From positions 8,246,001-8,310,000 of the forward strand of contig NC_052106.1 in assembly GCF_012273895.1 (NCBI RefSeq): a DNA stretch of 64,000 nucleotides. The letters are read 5' to 3'. The notes beneath the pieces are model-generated. The model was not told the origin of the DNA, made no database searches, and was given only the letters and a program-made list of their open reading frames with translations. Below, piece after piece: positions 27,001 to 42,000 of this stretch (positions are counted from its first letter, which is position 1; each line of letters begins with the position of its first letter). The DNA is from Zerene cesonia. Lineage: Eukaryota; Arthropoda; Insecta; Lepidoptera; Pieridae. A program made the position numbers and the translations under genes.

Positions 27001-30000
27001 GAATTTCGCTTCCTTCAGCATTGATGCAATAATGTGATAACAAATTTTTATTACTATTTAACTTTTCTTTCATAGAAGTAAATAAATATTGCCAAAGTTA
27101 AGACTGCACACAAAATATTAAAGAACGAATTACGAACAAAAAAAATATTACCGAAAAATGATAAGAGTAGTAAAAGCTACTGAAACATAAAAGAATTAGT
27201 TCCCATACTAACCTCCAATACATATTTTGACCGCAAGTAATGTCCCAGATAAGCGACTAAAACATTTTCAATCGGAATCTAATTTGTTACGTAAATATCA
27301 ATTAGTTTTGTGTACATTGATGGTTCATTAGTACACTCGTGTACAGAAGCTTAACATCGCCACGCAATGTACATATATTTAACATGAATTATTCAATAAT
27401 TTATTCGTAGTGGCGTATAATAACTACTATTATATTTGAGAGGGATTATTATATATATGAATAATTTTGTACCATAATTAAGAACTGGCACAATGACAAT
27501 AATATAAAACATACTCGTAAAATATACGAGTAAATTTCTGCCACTAACTTATTTTTGTAATAGAGCATTTGTAAACTAAACTTACATACAGAATCTGCAT
27601 ATCTGCATATCATGCAGAGTCTGATAAAGGCACATGTGCTACGTACTACCATATGCAAATACTACTGGTTTGAAAATTTACGCTACGGTTATGGGTTTTG
27701 TAGTTCAAAAGCTGTTTATCCTCGGTCAGCTAGTTCAAGTTATACGCGGTTCATCACACAGTATCTGAGTGCGTGGATTGAGCGTTTAATCTAAAATGTT
27801 CAATTAATTTTAATACATCAGCGCGTAACGTGTATAAGTTGTGGATAGTTATAGCTGCTAGGTTCGATAATGCGATAATGAATGAAATGTAATGCGACGA
27901 TGAATTAGAATAAACATTGGATATCACGATATTGGGACGTGTAACAAGTATCATTGTTTAAAAATACATCTCCAATATAATAAATAAATATCTTTTAATA
28001 ATAGACATAGAAGCGATGCCGTAAACAAAGAAAATGTTCATCTTTTATTATTTAAATAAACACACGAACGCAAAATAAAAATAACAATTCTTTTATTTTC
28101 ACTTTCTCACCCGCCTGTACTGTAGTAATAAACGAATTCGACTCGTACGTTATCTCAAGCACGCTAATGTAGAATCAAACAGGAGCGCGCACATCTGGCT
28201 CTCCGGCCGCTGTTACAAAACCTCGTTATCGGACCATTTGAACTGTATCACACCGTACCGTACTTTCGTACTCAACATTACTTCCTCAATGACTTGCACA
28301 AAACCATAGACTGATAAGATATTTATCTAGACTTTTCGAAAAACAAACGTATCGCATACCTATTTATTTATTTTGATCCAAACCGTCTTGACAGTTTTAT
28401 TGTTTTCGCGCGAATATCAATTCGAGCCGAGAGATAGGACAACGATCAAGAAGTCGTTTTTTATGCAAATATTTTAAATTTCTTAGCATTTTTCTCAAAC
28501 TTTAATTCCATATAAACATTTTAGAAAAACTCCAAAGAAGCTGAAAAATATACGCCGAAAAGTTATGACGTTATGACGCAAACAGAGGAAAATATACATA
28601 ATGGATATGGATGATCCAACAGAGGTCCCCAAACATGATTAGTTATTATTCCCTCGCAGTCTATAGCTGACAGTTCTCATGAAGAGCTGTACCAACTGCG
28701 TACACGCGCTTAATTATCCGCCAGCGGCAATAAATGCTAGGCGGTATAATTAGCCGGACAGGTCGCTAACCCGTAGTTAACACCACCGACACATAAAAAC
28801 GTAATAACTAGACCGAAAATAGTCGACTTGTAAAACATATTGTTCTATCAAACTTATGTAATAAGGTGCAATGGATTAAATAAACATTCTAGTTCGATAT
28901 AAGCAAATTGGTAATTAGACAAGAGTTTTATAGAGGACCAAAAGCAAATCAGTTTCTTTTTCTGCATTTATATTGAACTAGCTGCGCCCCGCGGTTTCAC
29001 CCGCGTTGGTGCGTATCCCGTAGAAATATAGTTGCCTATATGTTATTCCAGTTGTCCAGCTGTCTCCGTACCAAATTTCATTCCAATCGGTTCAGTAGTT
29101 TTTGCGTGAAAGAGCAACAAACGCACACACATCCTTACAAACTTTCGCATTTATAATATTAGTAGGAAGTAGGATATGCAATACAGGTAATGTTATTTTT
29201 ACTCAAGTTCCTAGCTACTGCATAAAATGTGATATTCACATTAAACTACATACTAGCTGTGACCCGCGGTTGAAACCGCGTAAGCGTGCTGCGTAACCGT
29301 ATCCCGTAGGAATATCGGTATAAANNNNNNNNNNNNNNNNNNNNNNNNNNNNNNNNNNNNNNNNNNNNNNNNNNNNNNNNNNNNNNNNNNNNNNNNNNNN
29401 NNNNNNNNNNNNNNNNNNNNNNNNNNNNNNNNNNNNNNNNNNNNNNNNNNNNNNNNNNNNNNNNNNNNNNNNNNNNNNNNNNNNNNNNNNNNNNNNNNNN
29501 NNNNNNNNNNNNNNNNNNNNNNNNNNNNNNNNNNNNNNNNNNNNNNNNNNNNNNNNNNNNNNNNNNNNNNNNNNNNNNNNNNNNNNNNNNNNNNNNNNNN
29601 NNNNNNNNNNNNNNNNNNNNNNNNNNNNNNNNNNNNNNNNNNNNNNNNNNNNNNNNNNNNNNNNNNNNNNNNNNNNNNNNNNNNNNNNNNNNNNNNNNNN
29701 NNNNNNNNNNNNNNNNNNNNNNNNNNNNNNNNNNNNNNNNNNNNNNNNNNNNNNNNNNNNNNNNNNNNNNNNNNNNNNNNNNNNNNNNNNNNNNNNNNNN
29801 NNNNNNNNNNNNNNNNNNNNNNNNNNNNNNNNNNNNNNNNNNNNNNNNNNNNNNNNNNNNNNNNNNNNNNNNNNNNNNNNNNNNNNNNNNNNNNNNNNNN
29901 NNNNNNNNNNNNNNNNNNNNNNNNNNNNNNNNNNNNNNNNNNNNNNNNNNNNNNNNNNNNNNNNNNNNNNNNNNNNNNNNNNNNNNNNNNNNNNNNNNNN

Positions 30001-33000
30001 NNNNNNNNNNNNNNNNNNNNNNNNNNNNNNNNNNNNNNNNNNNNNNNNNNNNNNNNNNNNNNNNNNNNNNNNNNNNNNNNNNNNNNNNNNNNNNNNNNNN
30101 NNNNNNNNNNNNNNNNNNNNNNNNNNNNNNNNNNNNNNNNNNNNNNNNNNNNNNNNNNNNNNNNNNNNNNNNNNNNNNNNNNNNNNNNNNNNNNNNNNNN
30201 NNNNNNNNNNNNNNNNNNNNNNNNNNNNNNNNNNNNNNNNNNNNNNNNNNNNNNNNNNNNNNNNNNNNNNNNNNNNNNNNNNNNNNNNNNNNNNNNNNNN
30301 NNNNNNNNNNNNNNNNNNNNNNNNAAAAAATTTCATCAAAATCGGTCTAGCCGTTTCGGAGGAGTATGGCAACGAAAACTGTGACACGAGAATTTTATAT
30401 ATAGGGATAGAGAAAGCGACTTTGTTTTATACTATGTAGTGATTGTTATATGCGATGTAATGACTAACGTGATCCAAATTCCTACCTGAATTTATAGTAA
30501 ACTAGCTGCGCCCCGCGGTTTCATCCGCGTAAGTCCGTATCCCGTAGGAATATCGGTATAAACGATTGCCTATATGTTTTTTCACTTGTCCTGCTGTCTA
30601 CGTACCAAATTTCATTGCAATCGGTTCAGTAGTTTTTGCGTGAAAGAGCAACAAACACACACACATCCTTACAAACTTTCGCATTTATAATATTAGTAGG
30701 ATAGGATGTATTGCATATGGTTTATGGTTTTTAAAGTAAACATATTCTAGGGTAGTAGGTGTAGTTTAATCTGTGGTTTAGATTTACCTGCTTACGAATT
30801 TCGTACCATCAGCAACAGCTATTTAACAAAAAAATTTTTCATAATTTAAACTACGTTCAACATTATTTTATATATGAAAGTACTGCTATTATTAAAAAAA
30901 AAACTGTTAGTATACATAATTTTACATTTAAATTTGAATTTTAGCTAATTCATTACCTTTTTTTATAGGTAAGAGTTATAAGCACACTACGATTAGGGGA
31001 ATGTTTTTTTGCTGCTCGTACAAACAGACAGGATGTGGTCTAAATTTAGGAAAGATACAATTTTTATGGCGCGTCGATTTTAGATCCGTCAGGATACTGA
31101 AGTGGGTCGCGGTTACACGCGATGGGGGATGAAAACTAATTAACCACTGATGTAAATGATTGTTTAACATTCACGATGCACTGGTTAGAGTTAAGTCGAA
31201 TAAGAAAATATCTAATAGGGAATGTAGGCTGACTTGTCTTGTGAGCTAACTTTGAAACGCATCTGCCTGCTTTAATGTATGTAAATTGATGACCCAAATA
31301 TTAAATTACAAGGAGAGATGAGTTAGCAGTTTGATATGGAGAAAGCAAGCAATTTTTATGGTTGAAAGGTGGTTACTTCGTGGTCTCTTACGTACTATAC
31401 TTTACTTTACGGACAAGTAGGTGATCAGCCTTCTGTGTCCTGCCAGACCGAGACATTTTTTTTTTTTGCGTCCCCACCGGGAATTGAACCCAGGACCCCT
31501 CGGTTCTACGCTCACGCGTTAACCACTGTACCAAGGAGGCTAGCAGACATACAAAGCAATTAAAAAACGTAAAAGCACCGTTTAAATCAATCTAAGTGTA
31601 TCTCCACGCGATAAATTGTCCAAGAGACGTGTAGTTCCGTTCACATGTATGTGTTTGCTACGCTCGTCCGTCTGTTTCAATTATGTTTCCGTCGTCCTAT
31701 AATTGGTTGGTACAATTATAATTATAAGACGCTGTATGTGCAAGTGTCTCCTGTGGGTGATGTAAGAACGTTGGAGACACTGGTGAACATATATCACAAT
31801 GAGTCCATCGAGATACTTCTACATCGTCTACTCACTTGTCCCTAAATACAAATCTAATTAAGAAATGAAACAAATCTTATAATTATTGTGTAAGAATTTA
31901 TAAAGAGGCTTTTTGACGGAAATAAATAGGTGCAGTTGAGAAAAACACCAGGAGACGTCATTTTCATCCAAAAAAGAAACATAAAATATATATAAATATG
32001 CAGATAAAAATCTTATATGTATCATCTTAATTAAGCTAGATGAAAATTACACAAAATCCCCAAAAGTGCTAAACTCTTTACTTTGTATTTACCTATCGTT
32101 ACAATTGAAAATAGAACAATCGTCGGAATCTACGTCAATGCGTTTTATTTATGGGACGTTTATTTCTAATTCATAAACAATTTGGATACGTTATTCCCTA
32201 AATCTTGAATACATGTCGGATGCAACGGTCTCACATCCCACATATATTAAAACGGCTAGACACAGAGATTTAGGAAAACTTTCATATTCATTACTCGACG
32301 GTTACCGTAAAGTATATCTAATGTAGATACTGAAGAGGCAGTGAAAAGGAAACAGAGGGGTCGGCGTTAAATTGTCGTATCCATACAACACTTGCTGCTA
32401 ATACATTGTAAACATTTCAGTGCACCGCAGACGGCGCAGCAAGCGCCCGCATTTTGCGTACCGTACTGTTTGCTTATCACCACACGCGATTTGTAACCGT
32501 CGCGTATTGTAATACGGTTTAATTTGCTTTAAGGAACAGTGATTAGTGCTTATAGTGACGGTTATCGTTTTGGATGTTTATTCGTTTATAAATAGTGGTT
32601 TCGCGTTGAATGGATGTGTGCGTTTTGTTGACGCAATATAAAGTGTGTGTGTGTATTTAAAGTTTTAAGTGGAAATATGTGCACATTAGTATCGGGGGGA
32701 GGAAAATAGTAAATATTTATTAGGAGCACCGAATTAGATGAATATATCAATGAAAAATTTGAAGAACCAGACTTTATTTCATGTTAACTATAATACATTC
32801 TATTTAATATAGTACTAAAACTCTGATATTATTATTCTTAATTGAAACGTCGATTTGTTCATAAATTTTAATAATTAAATCTCTTAGCACTTTGGTTTCA
32901 ATATCACATATATAAATTGACTCAATATATTTTTTTTTATAACACAATTTGATAAAAGCGGCAATGTACTGGAGCTTTGCGTAGCATCTCAATTTAATTT

Positions 33001-36000
33001 AAACTTGAAATAAAAAAACCTCTCAAACGTCATACACAGGGTCGACGAGCCGGCCGCAATAAAGCTTTATTTAAAATTAATTAACTGCTTCGAGCAGATG
33101 TTAGTCTCGCGAAAGAAATACAAGTTGTGCATGTGTTGATATAATTGAATGAGAGAAGTAACGTTCCCACTGATAGTTTTAATTTCAGTATGAGCTTTCT
33201 GAACTACTGAGATTGAATTTTACCGTCATGAATTTATTGGTTTGTAGTACTCAGAAAGACATAAGCACAAATAGTAAAAGCCAAAAATTGATTGAATAAT
33301 ATTCACAATTTAAATTAATCTCAATAATATTCACAATCAGTTCCACAAATAACATACAATATTACACACAGGGATTCTAAAATCTCATCTCCTTCAACGT
33401 CCAAAGAACTGTCCTAGCCATTGTTGGAACTGACCTAGACTACTGTATTGTTATCGGGACGGTCATTGTTAACTCTTATATAATGCATAACAACTTGATA
33501 AATCTTAATCCTAAATACCCTTTCCATTGCTCTTTGCGTGATAATGCGTATTGTTTAGTTGTTAAATATAAAAAATACAAGGTTTTACGCGCGGCTTCGC
33601 ACGCGTTTACTTTAGAGTAGTTTAATAGATGTTACTATACATATAAACCTTCCTCTTGAATCACTCTTTCGATAAAAAAACCCATCAAAATCTGTGTAGT
33701 TTTAAAGATCTAAGCATCTCATCATGCAACAGACGTGGGAAGCGACTTAGCTTTATACTATGTAGTGATAGTGATACTTATTGGATAGTTAATATGTATA
33801 ATGTATACACGAATTTAAAAATTTATATTACTAAAATTTAAGTCCATGTTTTTATGTTTCTGAATAACTAAACAGAGCTGTAATATATCACTCACTGTAT
33901 AGACTGTCTCCTCTGTTTGTGTGATATTAACAAATTTTGAGCTTATTCCGATGATCTTGGAGTGAAATTGCTATGGCGCCCAATATTTTTATCTATAACC
34001 GTTTGATAACATGGAGATTTTAATGTTATAGTAAAATGTTACTGTTGTTAAAAAATCGAAGTAATGATTTCAGGATTTATGAATGTAAACTTTCCTCGAT
34101 AACTTCTAATGGTATTATATGTAGACTGTAAAGTACCTGTAATTTGTAGGATGACATAATATATTTGGATAATTACTAGTCTAAGATTGCCTTTAACAAA
34201 AGAAATGTACAATTCACTTACATATAATTTTATCAGTCTTTATCGAAACCATACCGCAACTAGTAATAATATCATATTAAGAAAAAGTTGATAATTAAAA
34301 TATAAATAAAGTTAAAAAATAACTCAAGAGTTAAACTTGAGATAACCATCAATAATTTCAACACTTTCAAATATGTCAGGATGGCCGAGCGGTCTAAGGC
34401 GCCAGACTCAAGGTAACCTTGCCTACTGAAGTAGGTCCGAGTTGTTCTGGTCCTCTCTGAGGGCGTGGGTTCGAATCCCACTTCTGACAAAACTTTTTAC
34501 TCATTTTTTTATAATTCTTTTAGAAGTTTTTTTTTTTGTTGACGAAATATATTGAAATAAGAACAAAAATGCCAATAGTTTTTTTTTTTGTTTTTTTTTT
34601 TATATAAATTTCGCAACAATGCTAATTTATTTTCTTAATTTTGTACAGTATTTTTTATATTATTATGTGTTATGAAGAAAAATTTCGTATAAACTAACTT
34701 TATCGGCTTTTTTTTAACGTTATTAATTTAATATTTTTTTATTTGGTGAAATTGCCAAATAAAAAATAAAAATATATACATATGTAAACAAATATATGTT
34801 TATAAAACAAAACTATCGCGCCATAACAATACTAACAGATAACCTAAATTTTTCCGAGTAAGCCGTCATCGTTTCCCGCCAAAATAGCAACCCGACTGTT
34901 TATTTGCCCGTATTCCATTAGGCCCCACGCCGCGACGCCTCGGCTGGTTTTAAAACGATTTTATTTCTATACACAGTTGTGTTTCTTCTTTTTTTATTTT
35001 ACTACAGTTTCAACAAGACATGGGTACGTTAGCCGTTAAAAATAGTGAAATTAGTCAATGTGTTAAAAATTAAATATGTCCGAATATTATACAGACTGCT
35101 TCAACGTTATCACATACTTTTAATTCTATTCATTTAATTTTGTTATGTACATGTGAATACATTTATGAATGAATATTACTAAGTGCAAGAATAAGATTAT
35201 TAATGAAATTCCTTATACATATTAAATTTGTATTTCTCTAAAAGCAATTTATTATTGCGTCCTGAATTTATAAAAGATAATGAGAATTTTCAAGCCATAA
35301 GGTGAAAAATCAATTCATTGACCCAAAATGTATTTATAACGCCTTGACATGCGCATGCATTTGTTTTGACTTATTGTTTCTTGGAATTGTATGAAAGATT
35401 TTATAAATAGGATGAATTACAAAATGCGCCTATTCCTTTTTATTCATTGGATAATTTTCTACCAGCATTTTATTTATATTAACCATTTTATTTAACAAAT
35501 GTTTCTATTCATAGGATTATGGATATTTTTCACTAGCAGCACAAATGCACTCATTAATTATTTAGATACCCTCAATTTTTATTCTGCATGGAGAATGTTA
35601 TCAAAATGCGTAGTATATTCCAATCATACGTTTGAAGTTTTATTTATCCATAAATTATTGCATTACTATATTGGACTCGTGTCAAATTAGTGCTTCGTGA
35701 TAGAAATGGTTGAAAGTTTGTGGAGATTTTATTTTGAAGATTATACGGCTAATGTTTTATGAGCATAATGTTGGTATTGTATTTGTATTATTTTATTAAT
35801 TCTATCGACATTTCATTGAATTTAGTAACCTCAAATATTATAAACTTCAATTATTTTCTTGAGACATCTGAGATGTATATTTATCATAAGTTTGTATGGC
35901 TCCATTAATAACAAAATCAAGTGGATACTGGTTTAGGTAGAACTTTATTTCTTACTGTTTTTTGAGAGTAGTTTAAAAGAAGAAAAGAGAAAACTGTTTT

Positions 36001-39000
36001 CTTTTGTAATTCTTTTTAAGATTATAAATGGTTTTATGTGTGGATATTCCCCAACGTAATTATTAATGTACATATGTATGTACATCTAAGATCTCTCTCT
36101 ATACCATTTTTTAGTATTGTCGATAGTCCAAATTAAGTCTTGCAATTGTCCTTCGGAGTAACAGTTTCTTTTGATAGACTAACGTTATTAAATATGGGTC
36201 ATACGGATTTTTGTCTAGATTGAACTAGTATCTATGAACATCCCATGTAGGACATAACCACTCTATCGGGAACAATGATATTTATAGTTTTATAAATTGG
36301 TCCTTGTATTGCAGGGGAGATGATATCATGGCGTTATGTCGTCATTGCGAATTGGGTTACTGTGTCTTTACTACGAGTGGGGTTCGTGGTTTGACATCAC
36401 TATGTCTGCGATTCAATTAAAATACTCAATAGTGATTCTGTTAAAGATTTGTCAAAAATTAATGAATAAAGAAAACATAAAATTTTTCACCTAACAATTT
36501 TTATTCTATGAAGTATACACTATTTGCCCTCATAAACGCACCTACTCTCAGTCGTGAACTGTTTTATTAGAGTGGGAAAATAAATGACTAGTTGTACAGA
36601 TGTGTGCATATTTACCACGTGTTTGTGGTTAAAGGAAAGGATTCATTGTGCCATTGTATACCAATGTCTGATTTCATATTTCCTGGAATTACTTGTGGGT
36701 TTATAGAAATGGAGACATTAGAAATTAATAAATTTTGTTTAATGTAAAGGACATGTTATTTGACGCAGCCGTGATAAATAATGTGCTGTTTAAGTAAACA
36801 ATAAAGTACATTACAATAGTAAGTGAAAACATAGGAGTTTTATAGAACAAACACAAGATGTGATTGCAATATGGTCGTCCTCAGGAAGTTTATGGTGGGT
36901 ATATTTGTGAATGGAAATAAATAAATGACCCTTTGTTACCTTTTGTTAGTGCCATCATGTTTATAATGCAGATGGTTAAATGAGGGTGCTCGATTAATTC
37001 TTATTCGAGAAATTTCCTTTAATACATACGGATATAATTCATTTTGGTTAGAAATAATTAATAAATTGATTTAAACACAGCCATTCAGGCTAGGAAGTTC
37101 ATTCGTTTTTGTTTTTTTTTAAAGTAATATTGTGTTAGGCAATCAAATAAATATTATAATTTTAATTAAAAGAAAACACGGACACGTATTGCCTTATATA
37201 TTATTTCCTTGTTCATGTAGTAAATGAAGATATGTAATGTAAATTATGTATAATACCAATGTTTATCTTCAGTTGTCGAGTCTCCGTGACGAGGCGCCGG
37301 GCGGGGACGCGGATAAATGGCGACAGAAGAGGAATTACACCTTCGATCAGAACCGACAGCTTGAGGAGGTCACAAAGGAGAGGTACGATGTGATACAATG
37401 TCCTGTGTGTAAGGTGTTGTAAATAATTTGGGAGAAAAGTGGGATATATAAATAGACTGAATAAAAGTAGAATAGAGATATTTTTTTAATCTTTCAAAAT
37501 TTCTCATTTATAAAGCATTTTAATGCTATAAAACTAAAAGTGAAATGATTCGTTTCGTTGCGCAGGGACGGGCTGAAGCGCGTGGCGGCGGCGCTGCAGC
37601 GCGCCGTGTCGCAGCTGGTGGCGTACTGCGCCAGCGCGGAGGACGAGCTCAACCGCACCGTGCTGGCCACGCTGCTGCCCCAGCTGCTGTCCAATGACGA
37701 GTGAGTGTGTGTGTGGGTTTGTGGCCAAAGCAAAGACACGTTAAATAGGCTATTAGCGATTGGTTTTCATTTTTTTAAGTACATTTATATTCCATCATTC
37801 TTTTCAAATAAGTAGGCAAACAAAATGGGTTCTGTCTAACAATAGTTATATAGGTTCTATCTAACAAGACGCATATGTAGGTGGTAATTTGCTAAACGTA
37901 AAATTGACATGATTAGAAAAGAGCAACTACACAGTTTCCGATTTTTCTCTGAAGAAACAGCTTTCCGAACCGGTGGTAAATGTTAAAGTATGTTATGTCG
38001 ATTAAAAATTGCTTCTATACAAAGTCCAATTGAATTGTCCCCACTATATAAGATGGTGTTCGTCTTCCAGGAGTCTAGATGTGGAGTCGCGGCCGGGCAC
38101 CCCGGCGGAGGGCAACGCGAGCGCGGTGTCGCGGCACGTGCACTTCGCGCCCGACCTGCAGGGCATCCTGGCGGCGCTGGACGAGAGCGGCGCGGGCTGG
38201 CTGCAGCAGCAGCGCGACCTCAGCGCCGACATCAAGCGCGAGCTGGAGCACTCGCTGCGCCGCCTGCGCCACGAGGCGCGCGACCTGCTCGACCTCGCCG
38301 CCAGGCTCGCTCTAAATAGTAACCACTTCGCTTTCTGCCTATTCCATTCGTGGTCAGGATTAAAAACAAAAATAAAAAAATGTACTCGTTGAAAAGTTGA
38401 GAGGAGAGACGTAGACCTTTCATAATTCGTAAGAGTCCCGGGCAGAAAATTGATTCTGTCTGTTAGCAATTTTTACATTGAACTGCACATTGTTCACATA
38501 TTCCCTTTGCGTACACAAATCCGCATTTTTAATTAAACATTATTTTATTTCAGAACAAGAGAACGAGGTAAAAACGTTGGAATCGAGCTCAATGCAGATA
38601 ACGGAACTCGTCGACGAATTGGATTCAAAACACGCCCGTTGTGACAACTGCGAAATACAGAAAAAGGTGAGATGAGCAATTTTTAATAACTATTATCAGT
38701 AGCATTGTGGACGTGGTTTCGTTCACGTACATTGGAGACGTTATAAAGACAAATATTTAAAAAAAACAAGCTATTCCGTACATTACAGCAATATAAGCGT
38801 GTCTTATCGTGAAATGTATACAAATCAGTAATATTGAAGCATTTATCCTGATGCTTTACTATACGATAGATATTGACAATCATAGTAATACTCAGACATT
38901 AGTCCTTATGTTTTTTGACATTGCGCCAAATATGATCCGACCTATGTTATTTACTTATCTTTGACGCCATCTTTCATTGGAAAAGTTTAGCTTTTCTGTT

Positions 39001-42000
39001 GTAATCCAGAATTTAGTCTAAATTCAAAAATTGTGTTTATTGGTGTTCAATATTGCAACATTTATCATGTTTAAAATTAGTATTTTCTTGTGTTTGGTTT
39101 CACGCGAGTATTATACATTTAGAAATTAAAAACTTTTCAACGGATTTTCTGTCCCAGTCTCCCCGTGACCACGCTCGCTGCAAAGTGTTCGAAACGTCGG
39201 GTTAATAATATAATGAATAAATCGCGTTTAAAATCCGTTGAAAAGTTTTTAATTTCTAAATGTTTAAAATTCTAACAAGATTGAAAACTGTTTAAGTCAA
39301 ATTGTAAATAAATAAATGTTGTAACCCCCAGCACATGGAGGAGGCGATGTCGGAGTGGGCGCAGCGCGAGAGCCTGCTGCGCGCCGAGCTGGACGCCGCC
39401 GCGCCGCTGGACAGCGAGCGCCCGCACACTGACGTCATCGAGGGGTCAGTGCATTTATGTGGCTTAAACACGTGTATTTTTTTCTATCACACTGGACATC
39501 TCACTACAAAAATAGATAATGTTGTACTATGATAATATTTTGAAACCGATCGCGATTTCGATTCGAACCCGCGTCTTTTTACCTTGATCATCGATTGAAA
39601 AAACATCGAACGGTGTTTTGATATGTATTGATAAAATGTTTATATCATCACAGGTACGGCACGGGCGGCGCGCGCACGTGGGCCGAGAGCGCGGCGGGCC
39701 GCTCGCCGCGCCGCCTCGCCGACGCGCTCGCGCGGGAGCGGGACGACCTCGCGCAGCAGGTGCGCCGCGCCGACACGCACGCACACGCACACACACACGC
39801 ACACCGCGCTCGCACTCGCAACTGCGTGCCCGAAGCGTCAATATGCACTACGCATATAACATGCTACGCCGCACTTTACACTACTATAACTACACTATAA
39901 CTATATCAACATTTGATTTTAATAATTTGAAATGGGCCATGGGTCGGCCAGTACGTAAAATATTAACATTATTCCTTGAAAATGTATATAATATGAACGC
40001 TTTTCTCATGCACATGCGCACAGAACGCAAGGAAGGAAAAGTCGCCTGTGCACAAAATATGTTGCGACAAGGTAAAATGCACGTTAAGCGTAGGTGTTTT
40101 AAAGTTCTCTAGTATCCTGTCGCTATTTGTGAATGTGGGATGCTCTATTTCGTATAATAAAAGAAGCTATGTATATACGCAATCATATATTTTTTCATCT
40201 CTTTATTAGCGCTACCATTGAATAAGATTTTTTTTTTGTAGCCAATGTTACCATTTCCCACCTTTTTTAATTTACGTTAAAAGCGAATGCTTTTATGTTT
40301 AAAGTATTTTGTTGTTTAAATGTTTTGTAGTAGTTTAGTGTAATGCTTTGTTAGAAATGTACGTATGATATCGATGTTAGTTGTCATGAAACATTGAAGT
40401 GAATGTATGTGTTTCTATGTGGGGGGCAGCTGGAGGCGGCGAACCGGCAGCTGCGCTCGACGCGCGACTTCGTGGAGGAGCAGACGGCGGAGCGCGAGGC
40501 GGAGCGCGACGAGTTCGCGGCGCGCCTCGCCGCGCTGCGCGACGAGAACGCGCGCCTCGCCGCGCGGCTGCACGCCAACGCGACCATCCTCGCCGAGGTA
40601 CCGATGCGCTGCGCCGCCAATACTTACTGCACGTAACGCATCTGTTCATGTTTTAGAGCGACTACGAATGGGTTTTTATAAAACCACACCTCGCAGTGTA
40701 GTACAAACGATTCTAATTCTAAAATATGCAGTTAACCTTGTTACATTTAAAATTCGACTGTATTTTTTTGTCACCTCGTTGAAAAAGATTGTTGTGAAAT
40801 CTTATTTAAATTGAACACTTTTTACTGTCAACCGAATTATTCTAGTTAAAGCATGAAGATCTCATTCTAATCAACTATATTGGATATGAAATTCAACACC
40901 TTATTATTGAAAATGTTGCAAATGTCATTCATTTACTCCATAATTTAAAAAAAACGTATTAATAGTGCCTCTCAATTTCATGTTTATAATATATTCCATT
41001 TAATTTTTTTCACCTATATAATTGAAAAAAAAAAACCTTAAATAAATTTTTTGCTTGCATGAATGGTTCCCTGGTGGTTGGGTTTAATAATTTCATTTAT
41101 GTATGCACTTTTCTCTTCAATGAGCACTTGTTTTAAATAACTAACTAACAGCACTAATATTTAATAAAATTTTCAAATATATTATGTTTTTCTTTTCACA
41201 ATTTTATAATGACTTTTTCACACATTTATCGAGTTATTAGTGTTACGTATATAACATAGACTGTATACGCATCCGAATGAATTATGTACGCACACAGATA
41301 CGCGGCTTGCGTCTCGCACATTGCAACTGTCGGCAACATGACGCACATGTAAGTTGGCACCGTTTTGTATATACATCGCTCCGTTCGTTCGCTTGTCACG
41401 TGTCGATGGTCGTCCGTTGTGTGACCAACCAGCCATGTATGATGAATCGTTGAAGACGTTAGTGCGTAGTTAGTACATCTAATGTTTAATTAGACAGTTG
41501 CTTCGACAACTTTTTTGATATTTTACTTGTTTGCTAATAATTAATTAACTGAAAGAATATATTAAATGTAGGTGAATGTATCAAAATTTCATTTTAATTT
41601 TTTTTTTTCACACTCAATGTTGTATGCATACTTTTATATTCACACTCTTTTCTTCCTTCATCATGCCTCTTTCTAGTCTTTACTAACAAAAATAACGCTT
41701 CTAACCTGGGTATTAATTTATAAAAAAAAAATTGCAAGTTTGTTTGTTATAAGGTTAACAATAATGTGTTACTCTAGGTGGAACAATTAGAAAATCAAAC
41801 GCGAGAAATGAACCAAATAATAACGGATTTGGAAAGAAAGAAGGCCGCGTCGGACGAAGAACTCAAAGCCACCGAGGAGAAAATTATTCTGTTGCGGGAT
41901 ATTATTGCTAATCTGGAAAGTCAGTTGGAGCAGAAAACGAATAGAGAGGCCGAGGTGTTAGAACAGTTGGAGGAGATGAAACGGACGATAGATGAAAGGG

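Larger units (their letters stand above)
23353..37272 (+). other. Plp intron 8 (about 14 kb, two gaps)
   Basis: The largest intron. It holds the tRNA-Leu gene, two SINE copies in opposite orientation, several retroposon copies and two 1000-N gaps. Exons 8 and 9 join in phase 0, so no missing exon is required, but one of length divisible by three could lie in a gap. The remainder is AT-rich with nothing recognised. Confidence 0.7.

Noticed and set aside
34272..34490. 72-codon minus-strand frame over the tRNA
   Set aside because: It is the complement of the tRNA-Leu gene.
37494..38469. Antisense and alternate-frame open frames over the GC-rich Plp exons 10 and 11 (also at 39.6, 40.4, 42.6-43.3, 49.4, 50.6, 54.6, 57, 58.4 and 63.3 kb)
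   Set aside because: GC-rich coding DNA is poor in stops in every frame; the Plp frame alone fits splice phases and heptads.
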